This document shows, piece after piece, positions 44,331 to 54,701 of a DNA stretch of 64,000 bases; position 1 is the first letter of the stretch; the number at the start of each line of letters is the position of its first letter. A program made the position numbers and the translations under genes. Source of the stretch: Raffaelea ambrosiae (lineage: Eukaryota > Ascomycota > Sordariomycetes > Ophiostomatales > Ophiostomataceae); NCBI GenBank assembly GCA_002778195.1, contig PCDI01000001.1, positions 1,205,790-1,269,789 on the forward strand. Direction: 5' to 3'. The notes under the pieces are model-generated. The model did no database searches. It was not told where the DNA came from and saw only the letters and a list, made by a program, of their open reading frames with translations.

Positions 44331-44850
44331 GGTGGGGGCAAGAGGAGGAGGATGTGGCGGGGTAATCGAAGGGATGCTGGGGGTACGGTCCTGTACCGTT
44401 GCTGTGTTTATGCGTCCGTTTCTTTCCCAAGGACCTCAATTCCTTTTGTTAAGCTGTTGGGAACAATTGACTCGGCTACCTGCGGGTCTCACACAAAACA
44501 GAAGCTCCCAGTCATTGAAAATTGGGTTGATCCATTGGGGGCTGTTCGTGGAGAGGTCCGTTTTCGGTGCATCCCTCGATGAGTCAGCCGAATTTCTCGC
44601 TGTGTCTTTGGGGGGCGTCAACTATTACCGCCGAAAATAAGCGGCGGGCTACCAATCCACCGGAAGGGCTAGGCGTCGTTTTCTGGGAGGTTTCTGTCAA
44701 CACTGCAGTCCGCGGTGTCTTCATCCCCTGCAGTTCGCTAGCTGTGCAGCAACTGCTACTTTTGTGTTCAAACAATTGTCCATTGTGACGGGTGTCATTA
44801 CAGGCAAGCTAAGGTACAAGGGTACAAGAAGAAGGGGGGGGCAAGACGCA
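44331..44850. other. Intergenic region, no supported gene
   Basis: P5CR promoter side (minus) and 3' end of the fructosyl-amine oxidase. No coding support. Confidence 0.45.
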
Positions 44851-46203
44851 CTACAACCTGCTCTCCTGGTTCGCCCCATTGACGTTTGTCCATCCGACCG
44901 TCTCCGTCTCCTTCAGGTCCAGCATCTTGTTATCGGCGCCGAAACGGTTGAGTCTATCGTCGCCCCAGAAGGCCGTGGCCGTCTCAGGCCGCCACCGCCA
45001 CGACTGCGCAAACCGCGTCTCCAGTGTGCCCTCCAGACAGTCGGAGATGAACCCTCCAATGGTTGGAATGTGCATGAACCCATGGCCGGAATCGCCCGTG
45101 GCCACCACCAGCGACTTGTACGTCGGGTGGTGCGTGATGAGGAAGGCCCGGTTGGGCGTGTCCACGCACCAGCACAGCCGCGCCTGGACCAGCGGCCGCT
45201 GCGCCAGGTGCGGCATGGTGTCCTGCAAGAAGTCGCGCAGCCGCGCCTCGGACGTCTTGGGGATCTCGTTCTTGGCCACGGCCACGGACGTCGGCAGCTG
45301 GATCTTGGCGCCGGGTGCCGGCGGCTCCCAGTTGCAGTAGCCCGGGTGCTCGTCGCACATCTTGAGCTCGTGCTTGTCCTCGTCCGGCTCCATGAAGAAG
45401 CCCTTTTCAATGTTGAACAGGACCGGCAGGTCCTTGTAGAGCTTGGCCTCCTCGTCCGTCATGGCAATGTGGCCCAGCGTCCATGCCGTCGCGCGCAGCT
45501 GGTTCTCGAAATCGAGGAATCGGGGCGACGATGCGCCCGCGGCCAGGATGGTGCGGTCGGCCAGATGCTCGCGCCCGTCGGCCGTCTTGGCCCCCAGCAC
45601 GTCCGTCTGGTCCGCCGAAAATACCAGGCTCTCCACCTGGCCGGTGGGCGGGCCGGTGATGAACGTGACGCCCAGCCGCTTGGCCTCGGTGTAGGCCGAG
45701 ACAAGCGCTTTGCGGGCATGCACCCAGCCCGAGCCGGTGGGCATGTAAAAGCCTGTCCAGTTGGGGAAGTCGCCTGTCAAGACGCCCTCAGGCATGGTTG
45801 CGCGGAAGTCGGCGGCGGTCTCGAGCTTCTTGAAGGCCGACGGATCGTGCTGGCTGATCTCGCGCTCCACGAGGTGCTTGACCGATGCGGGCGACGACCC
45901 AGCGACGATGTAGCCGGTGGCATGGTAGTACGGACGGAAGACGGGGTCGCTGTCCCACGCCTTGGTGGCCGCATGCAAAAGAGCCTGGGCCACGGTGGCC
46001 TCGTCGTTGCCCTCGCTGAACGACCCTTGCTCCACGATCTTGTTCACGTCGTTGCCGGCCGAGATGGGCGACGGAATGGGGTGCGCGTCCAGCACCGTCA
46101 CGTTCGTGTAACCTCTCCGGGCAAGGTGCAGGGCCGTGCTGCATCCCCACGTGCCACCTCCAACAATGAGGATTTTGGAAGTCTTGTTCAGCGCAGAGGG
46201 CAT
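44851..46203 (-). CDS. Fructosyl-amine (amadoriase-type) FAD oxidase, peroxisomal
   Basis: ATG at 46203 (MPSALNKTS), 450 aa, no intron. The FAD-binding motif is ILIVGGGTWGCSTALHLAR with GYTNVTVLD ending strand 2. Family landmarks follow: YHATGYIVAG, FYMPTGSGWVHARKAL, ILAAGASSPRFLD, FFMEPDEDKHELKMCDEHPG, the flavin-linking region QARLCWCVDTPNRAFLI with the Cys that covalently holds FAD in this group, and the C-terminal VATGDSGHGFMHIPTIGG. The protein ends in SRL, a type 1 peroxisome signal. Amadoriases oxidise glycated amino acids to glucosone, amino acid and H2O2, giving access to nitrogen in Amadori products. It is divergent from a Zn2Cys6 regulator, which may control it. Confidence 0.93.
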   Translation of the reverse strand: MPSALNKTSKILIVGGGTWGCSTALHLARRGYTNVTVLDAHPIPSPISAGNDVNKIVEQGSFSEGNDEATVAQALLHAATKAWDSDPVFRPYYHATGYIVAGSSPASVKHLVEREISQHDPSAFKKLETAADFRATMPEGVLTGDFPNWTGFYMPTGSGWVHARKALVSAYTEAKRLGVTFITGPPTGQVESLVFSADQTDVLGAKTADGREHLADRTILAAGASSPRFLDFENQLRATAWTLGHIAMTDEEAKLYKDLPVLFNIEKGFFMEPDEDKHELKMCDEHPGYCNWEPPAPGAKIQLPTSVAVAKNEIPKTSEARLRDFLQDTMPHLAQRPLVQARLCWCVDTPNRAFLITHHPTYKSLVVATGDSGHGFMHIPTIGGFISDCLEGTLETRFAQSWRWRPETATAFWGDDRLNRFGADNKMLDLKETETVGWTNVNGANQESRL

Positions 46204-46786
46204 CTTGTGGACGATGATATATGTGGTGTTCCCCGTAAAGAAAGGGTCAAGACAGTACGATACCAGATACTGCCAAGTGATTTGATCAGATAAGCCTTGT
46301 GGAAATTCCAATGGGTGGGTTCTTGTCCAGCATCAGCCCCCCTCCCCCCCTTGCAAGGCAGAGCCCGGTTGACGGCATGATAGTTATACCAAAGTAGACA
46401 AAATGTCGGCCACGGCTGGCCGACGGAAGAGAGGTCGCAAAGGAGGGGAGGAAGGTCCTGCCGATGACGGCCTTTCCTATTTCGGTCTGCCGGCCTTATC
46501 AGCGCCCCACCGATGAGGCGACCTCTTATCGGGGGCCCCTGCCAGAGCTCCACATCGTCGCCCCCTCATCACGAAATCCCGTGGAAGACCGCCAAAAAAG
46601 GGTGTCTGGCCTGACGCAGCACCTCGCTTGACCCAAGGACTGACGCGCACTTTTATCCTTCCTTCCCTCTGCACTCTCTTTGTTGATGCATGTTTTGTCC
46701 ATCCTGTCACTCATCCGAGCGGCCCACATCCCTCCGCCGAAATCCATCTTAGCTAGAGATTGCCCTGTCGCCCGTCGCTGTCTCCA
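46204..46786. promoter_or_regulatory. Shared divergent promoter with GATAAG/CTTATC motifs
   Basis: 583 bp between the oxidase and the regulator. GATA-factor core sites occur at 46289-46294 (GATAAG), 46495-46500 (CTTATC) and 46525-46530 (CTTATC). AreA/NIT2-type factors bind HGATAR sites in nitrogen-regulated fungal genes; their presence here fits a nitrogen-scavenging oxidase but is not proof. Confidence 0.45.
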
Positions 46787-48715
46787 ATGCCACGTCGTCC
46801 TCGCCGGGATCAACAGCAAGGCGGCCCCATTCAACAGCGCGTCCGTACGGGCTGCAAGACGTGCCGGCTGCGCAAGGTCAAGTGCGATGAAGGCAAACCG
46901 CGCTGTCGGAACTGCGCCCTGCGCGGCCTGACGTGCGACAACGGCGTGCAGCTCAAGTGGGAACAGGAGTTTGCCAGCCGCGGCTTGGCCTTTGGCAGGC
47001 AGGGCCGCTGGTCCAAGGGCCCCAGGTCCAATGCGCAGCTCTCGCCTGGGGCGTCGTCTCCTGGGGCGCCGTCTCCAGTGGAGCAGACAGAGTGGTGCAC
47101 CCTGCCTGTGGTGCGGGCCCATCACTTTATTAACAGCCTGCCGTGGGAGTTTGACCCAACCGTGATCCCCCGACCCGACGGTCCCGACGAGGACCTGAAA
47201 GCAACAAGCAGGAGGAGGAGGCGCCTGGACGATGTCAGCCACTCAGCTGAACGGACGGCTGTCGTCCCCTACACCACGGCCAGCCCCCCCAAGACCACGA
47301 CCTCGCCGGCAGTGCCCGACAGCAGGTCTCTCCTAGCGTCCTCTCCCGACGCGGCAGCGTCCCGTCTGTCCTCCAGTCTGTCCTGTTCAGCCTTGGCACT
47401 CTCTTACGCTCCGCGCCAATTCCCAGCCCACGCTTCTCTGGATCCGGGACTCCTAGACTACTACCTCGTGCGGCTCTGTCCCCTGACCACGCCGTCCCGC
47501 TTCTGTCCATCTCCCTTTGCCTCACTTGTCGTGCCCGTCCTGCATCTGCCTGGCCACGATGACATCCTGAATGCCGCCATGGCCTTGTCGGCACGACATC
47601 TCAGCACGTCCGATCCAAAATGGGAAAAGACCGGCATGGCCCTTCGCGACGACGTCATCGGCTCTCTGCGGCGCCGGCTCCTGGTCGCATCCGAGCCCGG
47701 CGCCAAGTGGGATGCCCAGATCCTCGTCCTGATGATGTTCCTGTGTCTCTACGAGATTGTCGACAACTGCGACCACCGGTGGGTGATCCATCTGCGCGCG
47801 AGCCAAGACGTCATACGACGCAGCCGGCAGCTTCTACCCGCCATCGAGGAAGGCGGGTATGAACAGCACCTTGGTGGCCTCACCACATTCACGGAGCGCT
47901 TCTTTGCTTTCCAAGACGTGATCAGCCGCACGGCGTGCGAGAACTCCCCCATATTTGGAAATGAATACTGGAGCGAAATCGATAGCAGCAGCAAATACGC
48001 CGCCACACCGCAGCCGACGGCGGCTGGTCAGCAAGTATCAGACATCGATGCCTGGATGGGCTGCAGCCCAGCACTCGTGCGGATCCTGAGCCGGATCTCG
48101 GAGCTAAGTCGGCTCAAGGCCAACGGCACTGTGTCTGCATCCGCTATGGAGAAGGAGTCAGCCGAGCTAGAGGAGGCGCTGGAAGCACTGGCGCCAGACG
48201 ATGCCCACTGCTCAGCAGGTCCAGCCGACGATGCCTTGGCCCTGTCGGCGGAGCTCAAGCGCAAGTCCATCCTTCTGTACCACCACTGCGTCCTGTACAA
48301 CACGTCGCCCATGACGCCCGCGGTCGCCCAGATGGTGGCGGAAATCCTGGAGGGCGCGAGCGAGCTCGCATCGCAGGGGATGACGGCCGGCTTGTCGTTC
48401 CCGTTGTTCGTGGCCGCCGTGGAGCTGGATCCGCTCGACAACCAGACGTTCCAAAACCGGCAGACGGGAGAAATGGTGTCCGGACGTCGTCTCGTCTTGG
48501 AGACGCTCCAGGTCATGGCCACGTGCTCGCTGTCCAACGTGTCTCGTACGGAAGAGGTGATCCAGAAGGTCTGGAGAATGCGGGACATGTCGCTCGCGGG
48601 AGACGAGCCGAGTCGGCTACCAAGGCAGGCGTCTTCGTCGGCAGCATCCTCCGGACCGGCCAACGACTGGAGTGTCTTTGTCGGGCCATACAGCTTGAAC
48701 ATCAGCCTGGCATGA
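46787..48715 (+). CDS. Zn(II)2Cys6 transcription factor (fungal_trans_2 type)
   Basis: ATG at 46787 (MPRRPRRDQQQ), 642 aa, no intron. The zinc cluster at C23-X2-C26-X6-C33-X6-C40-X2-C43-X6-C50 reads GCKTCRLRKVKCDEGKPRCR. Basic residues follow (WSKGPRS), then a Ser/Pro linker, then from about residue 225 the helical domain of this subgroup: LLDYYLVRLCPL, VVPVLHLPGHDDILNAAMAL, SARHLS, AQILVLMMFLCLYEIVDN, and near the C-terminus AAVELDPLDN with VLETLQVMATCSLSNV. These are nuclear activators or repressors of metabolic genes. Divergence from the amadoriase makes that gene the first candidate target. Confidence 0.92.
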   Translation: MPRRPRRDQQQGGPIQQRVRTGCKTCRLRKVKCDEGKPRCRNCALRGLTCDNGVQLKWEQEFASRGLAFGRQGRWSKGPRSNAQLSPGASSPGAPSPVEQTEWCTLPVVRAHHFINSLPWEFDPTVIPRPDGPDEDLKATSRRRRRLDDVSHSAERTAVVPYTTASPPKTTTSPAVPDSRSLLASSPDAAASRLSSSLSCSALALSYAPRQFPAHASLDPGLLDYYLVRLCPLTTPSRFCPSPFASLVVPVLHLPGHDDILNAAMALSARHLSTSDPKWEKTGMALRDDVIGSLRRRLLVASEPGAKWDAQILVLMMFLCLYEIVDNCDHRWVIHLRASQDVIRRSRQLLPAIEEGGYEQHLGGLTTFTERFFAFQDVISRTACENSPIFGNEYWSEIDSSSKYAATPQPTAAGQQVSDIDAWMGCSPALVRILSRISELSRLKANGTVSASAMEKESAELEEALEALAPDDAHCSAGPADDALALSAELKRKSILLYHHCVLYNTSPMTPAVAQMVAEILEGASELASQGMTAGLSFPLFVAAVELDPLDNQTFQNRQTGEMVSGRRLVLETLQVMATCSLSNVSRTEEVIQKVWRMRDMSLAGDEPSRLPRQASSSAASSGPANDWSVFVGPYSLNISLA

Positions 48716-49176
48716 TCACAAAAAAAAAAAAAAAAGATGCAAACTTTTTGTCGACGAGCAATTACGTAGCCGTGTAACACCAATTTTTATGAAGCAATGA
48801 TACGTACGACGGATATTTATTTATATTTTCTGGTTCCCCTTTATTTTTGTTTTTGTTTTTGTTTTTATTTTGGATTTTGGATTTTTCGCTTGTTACATGA
48901 ATCATGACGTACTCGAGGCGGGACGTACCTTAGTTAATGAACCCTAAATGTGCGGAAGCCATCGCGAGCCCGATTTCCTTACGCACGAGATGCCCTCACA
49001 GAGAATTTTTTTCCCCTCTGAACCTTATTTGATAGCTATATATATTTGAGTGTGTGGAATTCTTTTTGGAAATGTTTATGTGTCTTTTTTTTGCCTGAAC
49101 TCTTCAATCTCCCATACTTGATGTTTCCGCATTTACACATCCAGGTTGTTTAGCAAGCAAATAGCAAAAATTTACC
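48716..49176. other. Intergenic, A/T-rich terminator and promoter region
   Basis: A poly-A tract just after the stop (48720-48735), then TTTTTG repeats near 48845-48870. No gene. Confidence 0.45.
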
Positions 49177-51073
49177 ATGGCCGGGATACCTGACACCCTC
49201 GTTGAGGGGCTCGTAAAGCTCTCAATCGAGTTTGTTCGGGCATTGATATATTCAGGACCCGAACCGACTGAACCGACTGAACCGATTGAACACTCTGGAC
49301 AGACCGATTCGACTGAACAGACTGAGCGCACTGAACCGACTGAACAGAATGAAGAAACCAAAACGGGCTGGAAGTCCCTGCCCCCCGAGCTTCGCATCAT
49401 GATCTATGAGACGATCGCCAGCCAGAAGCTTCCTGGCTGGGCATCGTGTGCCGCTGTCAACAAAGAATGGCAGTCGTACATTGAGCCAGCCAACTTTCGC
49501 CGGCTCAAGTTGACGCAACTCTGTCTCGGCAGGCTTGCTAGACTTAGCGAGCGAGCCAGAGCACAGATCCGCCACATCGACTTTGACGTCCTGCTGCCAC
49601 GCTATGATTGCCAAGTGTGCGCGACCGCCATGACCGACCCGTGCACAATCGCGTATGGTCGGAAAGTCCATCTATCCGTCTGTCGCTTGCTCTTCATCCT
49701 GGAGCAGTGGGGCAAGCCCTCTGCGCAAGGGCTGTCTCTGAACATCACGGCGTATTCTCCCAGCGACAACGAGCACTGGTTCAGGAACATCCGCTTGGCC
49801 GCCGACCAAAACGACTGGGATGTGGCCGATGGAACAGCACAAGTCGACCGCTCGTCCCATGCATGGCACGATCCACGACACGCCTGGGTGGTGGGCCGAT
49901 ACGGCCTCGTCTCCAACGAAGTCTTTACCCAGCGGGTCACATACCGGTTGCCTCTCGCCTTCGGAGGGGGCCACATGCCCACGGTACAGGCCGTGACACA
50001 CTTCAGCATCCGTCGACAGCTCCGCCACCGGCTGGAATACGACGAACTTGTCAGAATCGTCCAGTGCTTTCCTTGCCTGGAAGAACTCGTGTATGAGCCG
50101 TGGCGGGAATGGTATCTTGCTGAAAGAATCGCCACCGACAATTGTAAGTGTACCCGTGATTGCTTTCGTTTTTTTTTTTTAAGCCGTTGGCTAACCCGTG
50201 TGTTTCCTCTCGCCAGTCTTGAGCTCTCTTCCTAGCTGTCCCAGCGGAACGATAAAGAGCCTCATCATGTTTGAAGACTTCAACTACGCGTACCCCGGCA
50301 TGGACATGCATGGAGACCCAGCCCGTCTCACCGGCCCCAGGCGCTTGTACGATCCTGGGCTTGGCCACTATCTGGGCATATACGCACTGCTCTATGAGAA
50401 AATGGCCATCTCTTACATGGTTGATGCCGTGGATTTTTTTGCGGGCATCCAGTCTGGCCGGACCAAGCTTTCAGATCCGCCGCTCCGTCTCGAGTCTTTG
50501 GCACTCACCACACAGCTTTTCCGGGAGTGGGACAAGGACGAGCTGAAGCCCATAAGCACCGCTACCGTGCCGTTCGCGACAGACGACCAGGGGCCACTGC
50601 AAGAAGAAGGAGAAGACGACGAGGCGTCATTCGAGCGAGCAGAGCTGGTAAGGCAAGAAAGAGCCAGAATCCAGGAGAATCGACAGATGACCGACCAGCT
50701 GCTGGTGGAAGCCGCCCGTGCGGTCTGGCACCTTCGCCGGCTGCACACATTGGCGATCTGGCACGGCGACCGCGGCCATGCCAACGCCTTCATCTACCAG
50801 GGCCATCCAACGCGCGGTGCCACCATCACCTGGCGCGGCACCTATAAAGCCTCTGCGTTCAGCCCACGCGTCCTCCGCGCGTGGCAGCAGGTGGCCGACA
50901 AGTTCTGCTCCCAGAGGCTCGAGGTCCGCTACGAAAGCCTGGCCGAGCATCGGGCCGACATTGTGTCCCATGGCGACGCCATCCACTACCTGAGGCTGCC
51001 GTGCCAAGTGGTGTCCAAGGTCTCCCTGAACCAGATCCGGAGGGAGACTCTGCCCAAGGCTGCCCAGGAATAG
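49177..51073 (+). CDS. F-box-like protein with fungal uncharacterised C-terminal region
   Basis: Exons 49177-50143 and 50217-51073 (GTAAGT donor, CGCCAG acceptor), 607 aa. After a short helix (LVEGLVKLSIEFVRALIY) lies a Thr/Glu/Pro repeat of the type EPTEPTEPIE and TEQTERTEPTEQ. An F-box-like segment follows: GWKSLPPELRIMIYETIASQ, with WASCAAVNKEWQSYIEP. Long leucine-containing segments after it match a widespread fungal family in which F-box-like N-termini precede an undefined domain: RRLKLTQLCLGRLARLSERA, IRHIDFDVLLPRYDC, VTHFSIRRQLRHRLEYDEL, LEELVYEPWREW. A role as SCF substrate adaptor is possible but unproven. An acidic/coiled part occurs near residue 465. Confidence 0.8.
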
Positions 51074-51905
51074 GTGGACAGGACGCCGCGAGAGAGAGCC
51101 TGACTCTCGCGCGGCCACGACGCATCACGTGTCTGGCAACAACGGGACACCTGGCATGTAAGGACGGCATGGTGTTCTGAATACGGAGCCTTGTCTAAGG
51201 CATTCTGTGTAGGGGGGCGCTTGGAGTTCAAAGGACGGCATGGTATTTTGAAAGCATGGTATGCTTGGGAGGCATTTCTTTTGGTGCGCGTTTTGGGGTG
51301 GTTTGGGGTGTTTTTTTTGTGGTTTTTATTTTTCGCTCTTTGTCTCTGCACAGTATTAGGTGCTATGGTGTTTTGGGCAGAAACTGTTTCGCCTTTCGTA
51401 CTTCAACTTTCTCTAGCCTTTTTTTACAAGAATTAGTTCCGTCTATTGTTTCGTCGCTATTATGTTGGTTTATTCTCCAACTATATTACTATGCTACGTA
51501 TGTGTCCATGCAGGATCAAGCTCATGATCGGCTATACGCTTACACGGCAGATAAGCCTTGCTCGGCTGGACCTTCCAGGCCCCCGCACGTTAGCCCGGCA
51601 AGCTGCTTCCTTCAGCAGCATGGCGAGCTACGGGCTTCCTCTTATCAGCCCTGTGGGTCCGCGATGGGCGATATGCCTCTCTACCCTGGCAGGGGTTCAG
51701 GATGGATGTCGCCATTGTTCTGGTTGTCATCCCAGATATCACTCTCCCCAGGTCTCCTGAGTTTATAATTGCCATTTATAAAAATGGGCTCGCCCTTGAG
51801 ATGGAGACTCGGAAGCCCCCCTCCCCTCCCCATACCATTCTCTCTCACAGTCCTTGATGTTGCGGAAGTCTGTTGGATGAGCCGGCAAACACCACCACCG
51901 TGAAC
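51074..51905. other. Intergenic region, no supported gene
   Basis: 3' flank of the F-box-like gene and MFS promoter. ACGGCATGGT followed by a G/T-rich stretch appears twice (about 51162 and 51234). No coding gene. Confidence 0.4.
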
Positions 51906-53874
51906 ATGAACTCGGACATCATTGACCACCCCATTCCGGGGACGGAACTTCTTGTCGATGGTGAGACTTGGATGGAATAGGGGTTGTTTTCACGGCTCAG
52001 CCGTCCAAGTTTGAAGCTGACACTCAACAGTCAAGGGAACGACTGATGCATCGCACGCCGATGCCGGCCTTTCGGATGTTTTGCTGATTCCCCAGCCTAC
52101 CGAATGCGCTGGTGATCCTCTGGTGCGTACACATGTTGACAAGAGAACTGGAAGCTGTCGTGATCGTGGCCAGACGTTATTGACTGTCTTGTGAAGAAAT
52201 GGCCGAAATGGAAGAAATACTACCAGCTGTTCCTCGTGGCGCTCTATGCCTGCGCCTTTTCGTTTGGCGAAAACACACTTGGAGGTAGGGACTGCGCGGA
52301 GATGGATCGCGTGATGATGGAGAGAGTCCTGGACAGCTAACGGAGCAACTGAACAACAGCGGCATGGACAACCGTGAGCGAAGACACGGGCGTCACCCTG
52401 ACCAACATGAACGGCGGCAGTGCCCTCAACTACCTGCTTCTGGTGAGATTCGCCCCTTGGCCGTGTTGGGCCCAAACAGAGCATCTCTCTGCCGACGTGT
52501 CTCTTCTGGCCCATCTGACCTTTTTTTTTGCAGGGCTTCGTCAACATCTGGTGGATTCCCACAGCCAACATCATCGGCCGCCGCTTTGTCTTTTTGATGA
52601 CGACGCTCATCTGCATGGGCGCCGGCATCTTTCTCGGATCCTTCCACGGCACCGGCCAGTGGATGGGGGCCATGATCCTGAACGGCATCGGCACGTCCGC
52701 CTACCAGGCCGTCATCCAGCTGTCGATCTTTGACATGTTCTTTGTGCACGACCGCGGCCGCATGCTCTCGGTGTACCTCTTTGGCCAGCAGCTCGGCTCC
52801 ATCCTGGGCCTCATCACCGGCGGCAGCATCGCCGACACCGTGGGCTGGCGCTGGAGCCAGTACATCTGCGGCATCATCGATGCCGCCGTGTTTGCGCTGC
52901 TGTTCGTCTCGTTCGAGGAGACGCTGTTCCCGCGCTTCCTGTTCCAGCAGCAGGTCATCCCGGCCGTGCCGGCGCCCACCGCCGGCGCCCACGATGCCGA
53001 GACGGGGGCCAAGACGGAGGCCAAGGGCGAGGGTGCCCGGTTGGCTGCGGTGTCGTCCTCGTCGCCCGAGATACGCAACCCCTCCGCCCTCGTGCAGGCC
53101 TTCCCCCGTCGGTCGTACCTCCAGATGCTGCGGCCCTACGTCTACTACCCGCAGAACCGCACCACCTTTTGGCAGTACTTCCGCCGGCCCTTTTTCCTGT
53201 GGACCTTCCCCAACATTGTCATTGCCGGCTTCATCTTCGCCTTTGGCTGCACCGCCGGCATCGTGTCGTTCAACACCATCTCGGAGATTCTGACGGAGGC
53301 GCCGTACAACTTTAGCACGACGGCGACGGGTCTCGTCTTTTTTGCCGCGCTCGTCGGCAACATCCTCGGCTGGGCCACGGGCGTGGCCAGCGACTACCTG
53401 GTGGTGTGGCTGGCGCGGCGCAACGGCGGCGTCAAGGAGCCGGAGATGCGGCTGTGGATGCTGGTGCCGTGCAGCGTGTACGCGGCGCTGGGGTACCAGC
53501 TGTACGGCTGGGGCGCGCAGACGGGCGTGCACTGGATCGGCATCGCCATTGCCATCTGCGCCATGATTGCGCACCAGGTGGGCGCGTGTGCCATCGCGAC
53601 GGCGTATGCGATGGAGTGCTTCCCGGGCATCTCGGGCGAGCTCGTCGTCGTCCTGGCCATGTGCTCATCCATGGTCAACTTTGCCATCTCGTACTCGGTG
53701 CAGCCGTTCATCAACGCCGCCGGCTACGGCTGGGCCTTCTTCTTCTTTGGCATGTGTGTGCTGGCGTCCATGGTGGCCGCGATCCCGCTGATGATCTACG
53801 GCAAGCAGTGGCGGACGGCCAAGGCGCCTCGGTACTACCGGTTCCTAGAGGAAGTGGGTGGTCCGACAGACTGA
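51906..53874 (+). CDS. Major facilitator superfamily transporter
   Basis: Exons 51906-51960, 52031-52122, 52197-52284, 52360-52442 and 52534-53874, 552 aa. The N-terminus is short, acidic and cytosolic. Then KWPKWKKYYQLFLVALYACAF starts helix 1; a conserved N-terminal-half loop TTVSEDTGVTLTNMNGG leads to FVNIWWIPTANIIGRRFVF with the MFS loop 2-3 type motif (IIGRR). Twelve membrane helices can be traced, with a ~60-residue Glu/Ala-rich cytosolic loop (GAKTEAKGEGARLA) between helices 6 and 7. This arrangement fits the fungal drug:H+ antiporter or related organic-anion groups. The substrate is unknown. The last exon holds 80% of the protein; the four small exons at the 5' end all join in frame. 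Confidence 0.88.
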
Positions 53875-54701
53875 AGTGTGCAATGTGGACGCGGGGGGGG
53901 AGGAGTGTGCTGGCGAGTATGATATTCTGTTGTAATTACCAACGCATACACTTTTACTGAGAGAAGCTTGTTAATGTGGGTAATTAAGTTAATTGTGTTT
54001 ATTTTTTGCTGTTTTATTAGTTTCGTCCCTGTTCAAGAACATTCCGAGTTGTTCACCCTACGCCTCTACAAACCCCCTTTTGACGTGCATTTGCCTTTGA
54101 TTCTGGTCAAAATTCCTATTGGTACGAGTATGAAGTTTATTTATCACGGAGCCAGTTGCCCTGCCCGAAGAAGAGCAAAAACAATAAACAAGGTTGAAAA
54201 AAAGAAATACAGTGCAAAAAAGTGGCTGCCGCACTAGGTGACTACTACTGCCTCAGATTTGGTTCAGCCTCGCCGGAGCCTCATATCACTTGCAACTAGC
54301 ACGGGCGAACTCAAACTGGAAACTGGTCTATGATTCGATGGAGTTTACGTGCGTTGGTTCATTATCATTTTGGTACTCGTGCGTAAACTCTCTTCGCACG
54401 AGAGTTGGACCACACCAAAATCAAAAATCAAAAAATCAAAGAATGAAAAAATAAATTTAAGTTCAAGCAGTCTGAACTCTAATTCTTGCTCACAACTGAA
54501 CATGAAAGCCACCGGTTGAAAAATGTCCCCCTAAGAAGCAAGCAACAAATAAACAAACAAACAACCTTTCTATCTCAGATCCCTTTTCATCTATCTGTCG
54601 CTCTCGCTCTTGCACTTCCTCTTTCTTCTGTCTCTATCGCTCTTTCTCTTCTCCTTGCTTACAACACTCCATCAGCCAAACGTCCTACCCACTTGCCTAT
54701 C
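53875..54701. other. Intergenic region with CT-rich leader
   Basis: 3' flank of the MFS gene, then the promoter and a CT-rich leader (54560-54660) of the coiled-coil gene. No other gene. Confidence 0.45.

Noticed and set aside
44764..46293. 509-codon plus-strand ORF
   Set aside because: Antisense to the amadoriase, whose FAD motif and C-terminal SRL are unambiguous; Arg/Val/Leu composition is that of a shadow.
52426..53574. 382-codon minus-strand ORF
   Set aside because: Antisense shadow of the MFS transporter.
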